Positions 11,183 to 23,233 of a stretch of 64,000 bases of DNA are shown piece after piece. The notes beneath the pieces are model-generated. The model did not search any database. It was not told the origin of the DNA and saw only the letters and a program-made list of their open reading frames with translations. The stretch is from the NCBI GenBank assembly GCA_027886185.1, contig WOAB01000056.1:5704001-5768000 (forward strand), given 5' to 3'. Numbering within the stretch: position 1 is the stretch's first letter; each line of letters begins with the position of its first letter. Position numbers and translations under genes: made by a program. Origin of the DNA: Rheum nobile (taxonomy: Eukaryota; Streptophyta; Magnoliopsida; Caryophyllales; Polygonaceae).

Positions 11183-12279
11183 TGAAATACCCCAAATACG
11201 ATAATAATGGCATTTTGGTAATTTGATTAAGGGGATTTGTTAAAAGGGGGAGAAATGGAAATTTGGGGATTTTAATCCCAAAAACACGTTTGGGTCTCTC
11301 TCTTTCGGTTGTCTCTCTCCCGTGAAGAATCATTCCCCTGTGCTCGGTGGCTCTCTCCTATGCCAGCTCCCTCTTCCTCGACGAGTTCGACTCTCCTGTG
11401 CCCAGCCAAAGCCAGCTCTTCCTCCGGCGAGTTCGTTTGCTGCTCGTTGGTGTCCGCTGGAGTTGCTGGTGTGAAGCATTGCTGTTGTTGCTGCTGGTCG
11501 CCACCGAGAGATGCTGGTGTGGCTGCTAAGATCTGGCGATGAGGGGAGCTGCTGTCCTTGTCGCCGCTGCAACACCACCGCCTTCAGCCCTGGTGCAGCT
11601 CTTGGTACTCTTCTCCCCTGTTCGCGCCTCTGCCCAGCCAACGCGTGGAGCCGGCATCTCCTTCCTCCTTTGGTTCGGTGGTGGCGCTGGGTGATGGTTG
11701 CGGTGTGGTGGCTCGAATCGCCGACGAGGTACTGTGTGTGTGTTGGTTTTGGATGGTAATACCGAATCTGATTTTTGGGGTTGAATTAGTTAGTAATTGT
11801 TGTTAGTTGGGCAGATTTGGTTGTTTGATTTGATTTGGGTTTTGGGCAAAATTGATTTGAAATTTCAGGGAGTTTGGTTGTATTGGGTGTGGTTTGCTGA
11901 CTTGGAATTGAGTTGATTTGGGTGTGATTGGCATAATTAATTTTGATTTAGGGTTTGAATTTGGGGGTTTGCTAGTAGTGCATTTGGATGAGTAATTAAC
12001 GTCAGGGTTTAGCTCGGATTGATTTTGCAGGTTCGTTCGAGTGGTTTGGAGACCTCTGGGGTCGTTGCGGTTCAACTTGATGCAAGAGGATCCTTGCTAA
12101 CTTATATATTTTTATAAATTGATTTATGCTTAATTTATTTCATAATTAAGTTTACCGTTGCTTGGTTGAATATGGGTATGTGTGCGTGATAGTAATTGTC
12201 TGGTATTGTGATTGATTAAATGTGGATGCGGTAGTCAATTGTGACTAAATATGATTGATTGTTGTAAATAGTGTTGTTG

Positions 12280-12540
12280 GACTAAATGGGTGTGTGTGTT
12301 GAATGTGTGTGTGTATGTTGGATTGAATGGGTGTGTGTGTTGAATGTGTGCATGTGTGTGTTGGATCGTGTGTATGTGTTGGATTGAATGTGTGTGTGTG
12401 CGTGTGTTGGATCGTGTGTGTGTTGGATTGAATGTGTGTGTGTGTGTGTTGGATCGTGTGTGTGCGTGTGTTGGATTGAATGTGTGTGTGTGTGTTGGAT
12501 TGAGTTTGTGTGTGTGTGTTGGATTGTGTGTGTGTATGTG
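12280..12540. repeat. TG-rich microsatellite cluster with TTGGAT spacers
   Basis: Runs of TG are separated by GTTGGATTGAATG or GTTGGATCG. Equivalent clusters occur at 16905-17165 and 58806-59070 and, as CA on the plus strand, at 41320-41490 and 50555-50800, always at the same place in the LTR. Confidence 0.9.
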
Positions 12541-12760
12541 ATATTTGATTTGTTGTCGTATGAAGTGTTTGAATTGGTGTCGGTGTAGTGGTGGAATGTT
12601 GTTGGTTGGTGAAAGTCCTTATATTTAGGGCCTCGGTGGGTATGAACCCCCGAAGGTCGAAGGGTCAGGTGATGATAGTCTCACCAAACCGTGTAGGGTG
12701 CACGCCTACGTCGTTAAGGGCCAAGGGTTGGATGGTGAAAGTCCCATCCGGAAAGTGTGT

Positions 12761-12970
12761 GTTGATTGTCTCACCCGGTGATGTGGTGGTGGAGACGGAG
12801 GTTGGATTGGAGGTGTTGGTGGTTGTGTGTGTTGATTGTCTCACCCGGTGATGTGGTGGTGGAGACGGAGGTTGGATGGGAGGTGTTGGTGGTTGTGTGT
12901 GTTGATTGTCTCACCCGGTGATGTGGTGGTGGAGATGGAGGTTGGATTGGAGGTGTTGGTGGTTGTGTGT
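12761..12970. repeat. 70-bp unit in triplicate
   Basis: The unit starts GTTGATTGTCTCACCCGGTG and repeats at 12761, 12831 and 12901. The same triplication is at 17394-17603, 59304-59513 and, inverted, at about 50124-50333. Its presence in separate LTR copies means the triplication predates their spread or has recurred. Confidence 0.93.
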
Positions 12971-14282
12971 GTTGGTTATGTATTGAATGTTGGTTGTGTA
13001 CTTGATTAAGTGGTTGTGTTGGTAATTTGGTTGTATGTTTGATAATTGGTTCATGTTGGACGTTGATTGTTATTAGTTGTGGTTGTGGGTCATTGTTGGC
13101 CATTGGTTGTTGTTGTGAATTTACGTGTGTTATAGTTGTTGATTGTAACTGGTCAAGGTTGTGAATTTCTGTTGGTATGGTTATTGTTGGTAGCTGGTGG
13201 ATTATGAATGTTGGTGGTGTTGTTTGAGTGTATAGATTGGTTTCCATCTTGAGGGTGTGGGCCAATACGAGTTGAGTTTGAAGGTATGAGTTGCAGTCGT
13301 GGTTGACGAACCGGCGGCACCAGAAGGGTGGCTGGCCTGGACCGTTATTTAGGTTATGATTGTGTTATGTGATAATTATCTCGTTGATGCTTATGTGTTT
13401 GTGGATGTGCAGGTTAATTGAATTTGTTGTGTAGTGCAGTAGTGAGTTCAGTCTTATTGGTTAGCTTTGGTTGTAAGTCGGTAATAAGAGATTGTGTATG
13501 TGCATGGAGTTGGATTGGAGGTATTAGTATTGAAGATGAAGTTGGATTGGACCGTTCTATTTGTTTATGCTTGTGATGAGTTTGAGGTTGGTTAGAAAGA
13601 GGTTAGTATCATGTAGAGTTGAATAAGGATGAGTAATGGTTGATTTATGTGATAGCGTGTGTTATGTTGTGTTTTGACGTGTGATTGGATAGTTGGTTTA
13701 GGTGTTGAGAGTCTCGCCGGTGATGGGTTGGAATGAATTGTGTTGGAGTTATTGCGTTTAAGAGTTGAGCTCTTTTGGTTGTTTGGTCGGATAATGTGTT
13801 GGTATATATATATCTTTTTGGTTGAATTGATTGATATTATATTGATTGTTATTGTTTGAACTGTTTGGGCTTGGCTGGTCTTGCCATAGTCTTTCAAAAG
13901 ACTAACCAACCACGGTTTACGTGCCGTGGTTGGCTGGGGTATCGGGTCCCCCAGTCAATCAGGCTTTGCAGATTTAGCGCCAGCAAGGAGGATCCTGATC
14001 ACCATCGGTTTTGGAGTCGAGAACTCTACTTTTGGTTTGAGACTTTGACTTGATTGTATGTATCGTTTTGGTTTTGGACCTTGAAGTGGTCGAACTTGTT
14101 GTATTGGCTTTTGGCTTTTGGTCTTTGGTTGTTGGTTTCTGGTTTGTAAATTGTAGTACTTTCTGTATGTTAAGTTGATTATGGTTTCAACTTTGGACAG
14201 ATTTTACAGGTTTTTCCGTTGTGCTGCTTTTGATATATATTATGTATGGGATATGTTTGCAAATTTTTATTTCACCCGCCTT

Positions 14283-14300
14283 ATAGTCCTTCGGGACTAT
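14283..14300 (+). other. Hairpin near the LTR 3' end (7-bp stem, TTCG loop)
   Basis: ATAGTCC, loop TTCG, GGACTAT, ending 33 bases before the LTR end. Equivalent hairpins are present in all nine LTR 3' ends in the window, with matching changes in both arms (see findings). Confidence 0.75.
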
Positions 14301-14338
14301 GGCACTATAGCACCTCTGGCCCGGGCTGTTACAGAAGT

Positions 14339-14350
14339 TGGTATCAGAGC
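14339..14350 (+). other. Primer-binding site, initiator Met-tRNA
   Basis: TGGTATCAGAGC, five bases inside the 5' LTR end at 14333. It fixes the plus orientation of this element. Confidence 0.92.
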
Positions 14351-15149
14351 TCTTTTCAAAAATGTTTTCTTTCAGAGTTTTCAACTTGGGAATTTCTATA
14401 CGTTGTTGTTGTGAACGATCGTGTGATCAGGAACCCTTGCTGTCAACCTGTAGTGAGTTGTGTTGGTAAGTAAGTAGTGGTTGTTTGTGATGTTTTATGC
14501 TAATGTTTATATGTTGAGTATTGATGATTAATTTCATATGCGATGGTTAATGTTGTTAAGTAAATTTAAATGGTGCGTTCCCTGGTAAGTGGGACGTGCT
14601 AGAGATTGAAAAGGTATGAGTATGATAGAGGATGAGGCCGTTGGGCTTATCGTCAAGAGGTTGAGTCTGGTAACTGATGATAGGGTATGAAGAAGTTGTA
14701 TGCTTCTATAGTTGTCAAGAATGAGAAGGCAGTTAGAGCGCTTTCAGATATGGTTGTGTTGCGAGATGGAATCTCGATGGTGAGACTCAGCTGTGCAACC
14801 ATTGAGCAGTATGTTGATGAGTGTTTGATTATGGAAACTGCTATAGATGTTTCTGATCAGATTATTGATGCTTGAGGTAGTAAGGAACAGAGAACTCAGT
14901 TGCATCTGAAAAAGTAGGATTTTTCGACAATGGGTTCGGCTGAGTTGAGGAACAGAATGTGCGTATGACTGCAGGAAGACGATAGTTATTGTAAGAACAG
15001 ATAAGGGTTTAGTGCACGTGTTTGAGGGTTATGATCCTAATTACTCTGACAGAATTGTTGTGCGGCGACAGCTGTAAATTGTTAAGGAAAGGTTATGTCG
15101 GTTATCTGTGTATGACTGAGAATTTTGAATGGGACAGGTTATGTCAGGA

Positions 15150-15543
15150 AAGAGTTTCGAAGAACTCAGGAAGAGTTGATTAATGTGTCAGTGTTGGTTA
15201 TACCGCAGGGAACAGAAAGGTTGTTATCTAAAGTGATGTGTCTGAGCAGGGTCTAGGTTGCGTTTTGATGCAGAATGGGAAGGTCATTGCGTATGCTTTT
15301 CGTCAGTTCAAATTGTATAAGAGAGAGTTGAACATGAGATACAGATGGTTGCCAGAAGTGATTGAGGATTATGGAAAAGATATTGTGTATCAATCAAAAA
15401 GGGGTACCGTGGTTGCTGATGCTTTGTGTAGGAAGTCGACTCTCGAGCATATGGTTGCTTGTCAGACAGTTCAGTCGGGATTGCAACAAGAGTTGGTGAA
15501 TGGTGAAAGTGAAATTGATTTGGGAAAGAGAGAACACAGCTGA
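15150..15543 (+). pseudogene. RNase H fragment of gypsy pol with internal deletion
   Basis: The upstream part (15150-15235), with frame shifts, resembles the segment before RNase H (a VLVIP motif). An open frame at 15238-15543 then gives GLGCVLMQNGKVIAYAFRQ, the start of RNase H, and jumps directly at RELNMRY to WLPEVIEDY and VADALCRKS, which normally lie some 50-60 residues further on. The catalytic centre in between is gone. The same jump occurs in the 24000 and 2450 regions, so it predates the copies. Confidence 0.82.
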
Positions 15544-15571
15544 ATGCGATGGAAGTTAAGTAAGATATGCA

Positions 15572-15757
15572 TTGATATTGCTCAGGAAAGGGTGTTCGGA
15601 TTTTTGTTCAAAAAGATGGAGTATTGTGATTTCAGATCGGTTATGTGTGTTGGCTGATAAAGAGATCAGAGAGTTAATTCTCCATGAAGGTTATTCTTCG
15701 GTAAGTCTTGTATATTCTGGAATCAGTTATGAGAGATCAATGTCCGTACCTGTTTGA
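15572..15757 (+). pseudogene. Integrase N-terminal (zinc-region) fragment
   Basis: The frame contains RLCVLADKEIRELILHEGY, which fits the start of gypsy integrase ahead of its HHCC zinc-binding motif. The core with its catalytic acidic residues is absent: the sequence passes within a few codons to the end of pol (FEDET) and the purine tract. Confidence 0.65.
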
Positions 15758-15797
15758 TCTGAGTTTCGAGGACGAAACTCTTATAAGGAGGGGAGAA

Positions 15798-18700
15798 TGA
15801 AATACCCCAAATAGGATAATAATGGCATTTTGGTAATTTGATTAAGGGGATTTGTTAAAAGGGGGAGAAATTGAAATTTGGGGATTTTAATCCCAAAAAC
15901 ACGTTTGGGTCTCTCTCTCTCTTTCGGTTGTCTCTCTCTCATGAAGAATCATTCCCCTGTGCTCGGTGGCTCTCTCCTGTGCCAGCTCCCTCTTCCCCGA
16001 CGAGTTCGACTCTCTTGTGCCCAGCCAAAGCCAGCTCTTCCTCCGGCGAGCTCGTTTGCTGCTCGTTGGTGTCCGCTGGAGTTTCTGGTGTGAAGCGTTG
16101 CTGTTGTTGCTGCTGGTCGCCGCCGAGAGATGCTGGTGTGGCTGCTAAGATCCGGCGACGAGGGGAGCTGTTGTCCTTGTCGCCGCTGCAACACCACCGC
16201 CTTCAGCCCTGGTGCAGCTCTTAGTACTCTTCTCCCCTGTTCGCGCCTCTGCCCAGCCGACGCATGGAGCCGGCATCTCCTTCCTCCTTTGGTTCGGTGG
16301 TGGCGCTGGGTGATGGTTGCGGTGTGGTGGCCCGAATAGCCGACGAGGTACTGTGTGTGTGTTGGTTTTGGATGGTAATACCGAATCTGATTTTTGAGGT
16401 TGAATTAGTTGGTAATTGTTGTTAGTTGGGCAGATTTGGTTGTTTGATTTGATTTGGGTTTTGGGAAAAATTGATTTGAAATTTCAGGGAGTTTGGTTGT
16501 ATTGGGTGTGGTTTGCTGACTTGGAATTGAGTTGATTTGGGTGTGATTGGCTTAATTAATTTTGATTTAGGGTTTGAATTTGGGGGTTTGCTAGTAGTGC
16601 ATTTGGATGAGTAATTAACGCCAGGCTTTTGCTTGGATTGATTTTGCAGGTTCGTTCGAGTGGTTTGGAGACATCTGGGGTCGTTGCGGTTCGACTTGAG
16701 GCAAGAGGATCCTTGCTAACTTATATATTTTTATAAATTGATTTATGCTTAATTTATTTCATAATTAAGTTTACCGTTGCTTGGTTGAATATGGATATGT
16801 GTGCGTGATAGTAATTGTCTGGTATTGTGATTGATTAAATGTGGACACGGTAGTCAATTGTGACTAAATATGATTGATTGTTGTAAATAGTGTTATTGGA
16901 CTAAATGGGTGTGTGTGTTGAATGTGTGTGTGTATGTTGGATTGAATGGGTGTGTGTGTTGAATGTGTGCGTGTGTGTGTTGGATCGTGTGTATGTGTTG
17001 GATTGAATGTGTGTGTGTGCGTGTATTGGATCGTGTGTGTGTTGGATTGAATGTGTGTGTGTGTGTGTGTTGGATCGTGTGTATGCATGTGTTGGATTGA
17101 ATGTGTGTGTGTGTGTGTGTTGGATTGAGTTTGTGTGTGTGTGTTGGATTGTGTGTGTGTATGTGATTATGTGATATTTGATTGGTTGTCGTATGAAGTG
17201 TTTGAATTGGTGTCGGTGTAGTGGTGGAATGTTGTTGGTTGGTGAAAGTCCTTATATTTAGGGCCTCGGTGGGTATGAACCCCCGAAGGTCAAAGGGTCA
17301 GGTGATGATAGTCTCACCAAACCGCGTAGGGTGCACGCCTACGTCGTTAAGGGCCAAGGGTTGGATGGTGAAAGTCCTATCCGGAAAGTGTGTGTTGATT
17401 GTCTCACCCGGTGATGTGGTGGTGGAGACGGAGGTTGGATTGGAGGTGTTGGTGGTTGTGTGTGTTGATTGTCTCACCCGGTGATGTGGTGGTGGAGACG
17501 GAGGTTGGATGGGAGATGTTGGTGGTTGTGTGTGTTGATTGTCTCACTCGGTGATGTGGTGGTGGAGACGGAGGTTGGATTGGAGGTGTTGGTGGTTGTG
17601 TGTGTTGGTTATGTGTTGAATGTTGGTTGTGTACTTGTTTAAGTGGTTGTGTTGGTAATTTGGTTGTATGTTTGATAATTGGTTTATGTTGGACGTTGAT
17701 TGTTATTAGTTGTGGTTGTGGGTCATTGTTGGCCATTGGTTGTGGTGGTGAATTTACGTGTGTTATAGTTGTTGATTGTAACTGGTCAAGGTTGTGAATT
17801 TCTGTTGGTATGGTTATTGTTGGTAGCTGGTGGATTATGAATGTTGGTGGTGTTGTTTGAGTGTATAGATTGGTTTCCATCTTGAGGGTGTGGGCCAATA
17901 CGAGTTGAGTTTGAAGGTATGAGTTGCAGTCGTGGTTGACGAACCGGCGGCACTAGAAGGGTGGCTGGCCTGGACCGTTATTTAGGTTATGATTGTGTTA
18001 TGTGATAATTATCTCGTTGATGCTTATGTGTTTGTGGATGTGCAGGTTAATTGAATTTGTTATGTAGTACAGTAGTGAGTTTAGTCTTATTGGTTAGCTT
18101 TGGTTGTAAGTCGGTAATAAGAGATTGTGTATGTGCATGGAGTTGGATTGGAGGTATTAGTATTGAAGATGAAGTTGGATTGGACCGTTCTATTCGTTTA
18201 TGCTTGTGATGAGTTTGAGGTTGGATAGAAAGAGGTTAGTATCGTGTAGAGTTGAATAAGGATGAGTAATGGTTGATTTATGTGATAGCGTGTGTTATGT
18301 TGTGTTTTGACGTGTGATTGGATAGTTGGTTTAGGTGTTGAGAGTCTCGCCGGTGATAGGTTGGAATGAATTGTGTTGGAGTTATTCGTTTAAGAGTTGA
18401 GCTCTTTTGGTTGTTTGGTCGGATAATGTGTTGGTATATATATATCTTTTTGGTTGAATTGATTGATATTATATTGATTGTTATTGTTTGAAATGTTTGG
18501 GCTCGGCTGGTCTTGCCATAGTCTTTCAAAAGACTGACCAACCTCGGTTTACGTGTCGTGGTTGGCTGGGGTATCGGGTCCCCAGTCAATCAGGCTTTGC
18601 AGATTTAGCGCCAGCAAGGAGGATCCTGATCACTGTCGGTTTTGGAGTCGAGAACTCTACTTTTGGTTTGAGACTTTGACTTGATTGTATGTATCGTTTT

Positions 18701-18963
18701 GGTTTTGGACCTTGAAGTGGTCGAACTTGTTGTATTGGCTTTTGGCTTTTGGTCTTTGGTTGTTGGTTTCTGGTTTGTAAATTATAGTACTTTCTGTATG
18801 TTAAGTTGATTATGGTTTCAACTTTGGACAGGTTTTACAGGTTTTTCCGTTGTGCTGCTTTTGGTATATATTATGTATGGGATATGTTTGCAAGTTTTTA
18901 TTTCACCCGCCTTATAGTCCTTCGGGACTATGGCATTGTAGCACCTCTGGCCCGGGTGTTACA
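15798..18963 (+). mobile_element. 3' LTR of the 11183-18963 element
   Basis: 3166 bp, near-identical in order and content to 11183-14333, including the TG cluster (16905-17165), 70-bp triplication (17394-17603) and end hairpin (18914-18931). It ends GTTACA at 18963, followed by the GACTT duplication. No gene. Confidence 0.92.
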
Positions 18964-19744
18964 GACTTGTTGTTAAATATTAGCTATTGAAGCAAATGGT
19001 GATGTGGATTTATGCTGGTGGGGTTTGGTGGCCGTTAGTGGAGTATGAAGGTCGGTTGTGTGGATTGAATGTGCAGGTTGGTTTCCCATCTTGAGGGTGT
19101 GGGCCAACATGGGTTGAGTTTGAATGTATGAGTTACAGTCTATGTTAACGAACAGGCGGCACCGGAAGGGTGGCTGGCCTGGATCGTTGTTTTGTTATGT
19201 TGGTATTATGTGATGATTGTCTCGTTGATGCTTATGTGTTTGTTAATGTGAAGGTTAATTGGATGTGTTAGTGCTGTATGGAGGTCAATATAATTGATTA
19301 GTCTTGGTTGTAAGTCAGTAGTAAGATATATGCATATGTTTCATAGGGTTGATGATTGAGGTATTAGTATTGGAGAGAAAGTTGGATTGGATCGTTTTAT
19401 TCGTTTATGCTTGTGATGATGTTGAGGTTGGATTGAAGAGGTTAGTATAGTGTAGAGTTGAATAAGAATGGGTAATTGATTGGTTATGTGGTAGTGGGTG
19501 TCTGTGTTTTGACGTGTGATTGGTCTTGGTTGGTTGATATGATTATGATATAGTTATGATATATATATATATATATGTATATATATAATGTGTGGCATGT
19601 TGTTATTTGGCATGAGTTGGTTGTTGTGATAATTCTCTGGTGTTAAACTGTTTTGGCTTGAGGAGTTTTGCCAGTCTTTCGTGAGACTGACCAACTTCGG
19701 TTTACGTGCCGCGGTTGGCTGGGGTATCGGGTCCCTCAGTCAAT
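18964..19744 (+). mobile_element. Rest of the 9488 LTR, 3' end lost
   Basis: After the GACTT duplication the outer LTR resumes and proceeds through its conserved block (AGTCTTTCGTGAGACT at about 19672; GGTATCGGGTCC at about 19723). It stops at CAAT (19741-19744), where host inhibitor sequence begins. The last few hundred bases of the LTR, including the hairpin and GTTACA end, are missing. Confidence 0.85.
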
Positions 19745-19813
19745 ATAGCTCTTACATTCAAGTTATCCTTCTCTATCGTCGCCTTTGCTTCCGCCCCCTC
19801 TTTTCCCACCAGC
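19741..19813 (-). pseudogene. Type-B inhibitor copy B1, truncated
   Basis: Only the segment from the ELVG leucine to the alanine-isoleucine after NVR remains on the minus strand. The 3' part, including the reactive loop, was lost at the LTR junction at 19741-19744. Confidence 0.7.
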
Positions 19814-20148
19814 TATATATATACTTACGGAGGATCAAGTAATCCTATTCCTCTATTGGACTTTAAATGATAAATGTCCATGTGTATAAAATGGGATTTT
19901 TTATTTTCAAGAAGAATGCTTTAAAAAAAAAAGATGGTCCTCTTTTATATGATCAACATATATCAACCTTATTTTTTTGGTAAAACATGTATAAACGCAA
20001 TAAGAATAATACTTACGGAGTTATTATACCATAATTTCATACTTTACAATATAGATTTTTTTTCAATAAGTGAGTATAAAAATTAAGTAACTATATTCGT
20101 AGCATGTAGAGGTCCAATTCATTTGTAGTTAAAATTAAGGATATGTAT
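19741..20148 (-). repeat. Inhibitor array unit 1, left part
   Basis: Host sequence: partial gene B1 (19741-19813), then the start of the 3' flank of gene A2 up to the element inserted at 20149. The unit resumes at 27706. Aligned with 30915-31267, 47600-47990 and 54483-54868. Confidence 0.85.
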
Positions 20149-23100
20149 TGAAATACCCCAAAGGTTATAATTATGGCAAAATGGTAAATAAAATTTTTGG
20201 ATCCCATAAAAATCAAAAGGGGGAAAAGAAATCAGAAATTGGGGCATAAAACCCCCTTCGGTCTTCTTCGTTCAGAGCGACCTTGCCTTCTTCTCCATGT
20301 GAGCTGCTCGTTCCCGCCGATGGACACCACCTCTGAATCCTGCCGGTCGCCACCTTCCCTCCTTGGTTCGGGTCGCGACGAGCTGGTGCGAGCCGCGGAG
20401 AATGGTGAGCTCAACCCAGCAACCCAGATCCCGTGAGAGTTGCGGTTGTTCGTCGCTGTTGCGGTTCGCCGCCGCTGCTGTTCGTTCCGGCAAGGAGCCA
20501 CGAGCTGCTGTCGTGCCGCCACCTCTGTTGTGCAGCTGTTGTTGTTGTCGCGTGTTGCTGCTGCTGTTGTGCCCTTCTGCCGCTGCTGCTGTTGCACTTT
20601 CGGCGACGAGGAGCCAGTCCCGGCGACAAAGACACCTCCGGCGAGATTTGGATGAATTGCAGGTGGCAGTGGACAGCCATAAATTCTGTTTTGGGCTGAG
20701 GTATGGGTACGTGAATTTTGGGTGTTTGATTTCAACTTTTTGGGAAATTTTGGACTGATTTTTGGTTGGTACTGTGCAGCTTGTGATTTTGGGAATTTGG
20801 GGTTGAATTTGGATGTGATTTGGCCTAATTAATTAGGTATGATTAGGGTTTGAATTTGGGGGGTTTGTTCGTAGTGGATTTGTATGGGTTAATTAACGCT
20901 AGGGATTTGCTCGGATTGATTTTCGCAAGTTCGTTCGAGTTGGTTGGAGATCCCTGAGGTCGTGGTTGTCGAGTTTGAGGCAAGATAAATCTTGCTAACC
21001 CTTCGTATATTTTATAAAATTACTTTTGTCCCTATACTGATTCAGTAATTGATTTAGCCTTGCCTGAGTAAATTAATTTGGACTATTAGCTGTGAATTTG
21101 CTTGGTTGAATATGTGTGTGCGTGTGTTTGAGTAATTGTCTCTTGTCGGATATTGGTTGTAACTGCTGGTTGCCGTTGATTGTTGTGGATCGATTGATTG
21201 TGTGAGTAATCAGTGGTTCTGTGATTGGATATTTATTGTTTGTTTGGTTGTTGTTTTGCTGACGAATATCGGTTATGTGTTTTGTTATTATTTATGTGCT
21301 GGGTTATTGGTTTTGTGCGGAACCTAGTTGAATGGTTGGTTGTTGTTGCCTCGTATCGTGTGCAATTAAATGTTGACGTGGTAGTCAATTGTGACTAAAT
21401 GTGATTGATTGTTGTTGATAGTGTTTGTTGACACTTGTGTGTGTGTGTTGGGTTGTGTATGTCGACACATGTGTGTGTTGGCGGATGTGTGTTAATATGT
21501 GTGCGTGCCGGCAGTTGTATGTTGGGATTGTGCGTTTGTGTGTGAATGTTTGTGTGTGAATGTGTGTATGCTGGGATTGACTGATGTGGATTGATTGTTG
21601 TTGTTTGATTGTGGCGGATTGATTGTTATGGATTGATAGTTGTGGACTGATTGTCGTGGATTGATTGGATTCTTGATTTTAAAGTTTCTTGGTTGAATAT
21701 ATATATATGTGTGAAAATGTGTTAATAGAGGTCGTGTGTAATAATTGATTGATTGTCGGTGTGGTGGTTGGATTGTTGTTAATTGGAGGTCGATGGGCCA
21801 AGGGTTGGAATGGATTTCACCCAACCGCGTAGGGTATACAAGGTATACGCCTACGTCGTTAAGGGCCAGGGTTTTGAAAGGGATTTCACCAAACCGCGTA
21901 GGGTATACAAGGTATACGCCTACGTCGTTAAGGGCCGAAGGTAGGAATGGATTCCACCAAACCGCATAGGGTTTACGCCTACGTCGTTAAGGGCCAAGGG
22001 TTGAAATTGAATTGGAGGTCGAAGGGCCAGGTGATGATAGACTCACCAAACCGCGCAGGGTATACAAGGTATACGCCTACGTCGTTAAGGGCCAAGGGTT
22101 GGAATGGATTGGAGGTTGAATTGGAGATGTGTTGGAGTCGTTTGTGTTTCAGTGTTGAGTTATATTATTGTTTGATTACAATTGGTTGAGTGTTGTGATA
22201 TCTATTATGTGTTGAATGTTGGTTGTGAACTGATTAAGTGATTTTGTGTTGAATGTTGGTTGTGTACCTGAGTAAGTGATTTTGTGATGATATTGATTGT
22301 GCGCTTGATTAAGTGGTTGTGTTGGCGAAGATTGATTGTGTGTTTTGGTTATTGGTTTTATGTTGGATATTGATTATTGGCTAGTGACTTATCGTTCAAT
22401 ATTAGTTCTGTATGAGGTGGATTTCTGTTGGTATGGTTGTTTATGGTAACTAGTGGATTATGAAGGTTGGTTGCGTTGATTGTTATTAGTTGTGGTTGTG
22501 GGTCATTGTTGGCCATTGGTTGTGGTTGTGAATTTACGTGTGCTATAGTGATTGATTGTAACTAATCAAGGTTGTGAACCTGAGTTGATTGAAAGTTGAA
22601 TTGAACATATTAGCATAGTGAAGAACTGAATAAAGATGAGAAATGAATTGTTATGTGATAATGTGCGTATAGGTTTGAGATGTGGTTGGTTGGTCGGAGT
22701 GATATTGGTTAAGTATAGTTATATATATATATATATTGTGTGGTAGGTTGTTGTTTGACATGATTGGATTGTCGTGACAATGCTATGTGTTTTTAAACTG
22801 TTTTGGCTTAAGGAGTCTTGCCAGTCTTTCAAAAGACTGACCAGCTTCGGTTTACGTGCCACGGTTGGCTGGGGTATCGGGTCCCCCAGTCAATCTGGCT
22901 TTGCAGATTTAGCGCCAGCAAGGAGGATCCTGATCACCGTCGGTTTTGGGTCGAAGGCTCTACTTTTGGTTTTGGACTTTGACTTGGTTGTACGTATCGT
23001 TTTGGTTTTGGACCTTGAAGTGGTCGAACTTGTTGTATTGGTTTCTGGTTTGTAAATTGTTGTATTTTCTGCACGTTAAGTTTGATTGTGATTTCAAACT

Positions 23101-23233
23101 CTTGACAGGTTTTCCGCTGTGCTGCTTTTGATATTATATATATGGGTTATGTTTTGCATTTTTTTTCTTTTCACCCGCCTTATAATCCTTTCGGATTATG
23201 GCACTGTAGCACCACTGGCCTGGGGGTGTTACA
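20149..23233 (+). mobile_element. 5' LTR of the 20149-27705 element
   Basis: 3085 bp. GC/CTG-rich block at 20270-20640; TTGCTAACC block near 20993; repeat cluster at 21795-22100; conserved AGTCTTTC block near 22824; end hairpin ATAATCC, TTTC, GGATTAT at 23182-23199. Overlapping open frames in the GC-rich block are not conserved in frame between LTR subtypes, so I do not call a gene. Confidence 0.92.
21795..22100. repeat. About 70-bp repeat with GTATAC pairs, four copies
   Basis: Each copy has ACCGCGTAGGGT, a GTATACAAGGTATAC core (a shorter TTTAC in one copy) and GCCTACGTCGTTAAGGGCC. The equivalent array is at 26264-26570, and on the other strand at 40905-41245. Confidence 0.9.

Larger units (their letters stand above)
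11183..14333 (+). mobile_element. 5' LTR of the 11183-18963 element
   Basis: 3151 bp. Order: AT-rich start; CT-rich tract and GC/CTG-rich block (11300-11740); TTTTGCAGGTTCG block (about 12025); TG microsatellites (12280-12540); near-palindrome with arms GTAGG and CCTAC (12693-12709); 70-bp triplication (12761-12970); conserved block with AGTCTTTC and the GCCAGCAAGGAGGATCCTGA segment (13880-14005); end hairpin (14283-14300). No protein is supported. Confidence 0.92.
14334..15797 (+). mobile_element. Internal region with pol remnants
   Basis: 1464 bases between primer site and purine tract (AAGGAGGGGAGAA, ending 15797). The first 700 bases have no domain I recognise; one short open frame (14687-14875) is partly mirrored in the 23234-24617 element but matches nothing I know. 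The rest is collapsed pol: RNase H (15150-15450), integrase zinc-binding region (15572-15757) and the terminal FEDET motif (about 15765). Confidence 0.85.
11183..18963 (+). mobile_element. Complete non-autonomous LTR retrotransposon (7.8 kb), TSD GACTT
   Basis: Full structure is visible: GACTT at 11178-11182 and again at 18964-18968; two LTRs (11183-14333 and 15798-18963) running from TGAAATACCCC to GTTACA; a Met-tRNA primer site at 14339; and a purine tract just before 15798. The internal region is only 1464 bp and carries collinear fragments of pol with frame breaks. It must depend on proteins supplied by a related autonomous element. It is nested in the LTR that starts at 9488. Confidence 0.93.

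Noticed and set aside
12771..13265. 164-codon minus-strand frame, also at 17404-17898 and 49828-50322
   Set aside because: Antisense of the LTR 70-bp repeats and flank; conserved only because the LTR copies are similar.
13911..13936. AACCACGG...CCGTGGTT stem in the LTR conserved block
   Set aside because: Perfect only in some copies; other copies change one arm without the other (for example AACTTCGG with CCGCGGTT), so no support for a conserved structure.
20232..20758. Several overlapping Ala/Cys/Leu/Ser-rich frames on both strands in the GC-rich LTR block
   Set aside because: Open on many frames at once because of CTG/CAG triplets; frames and ends differ between LTR subtypes.
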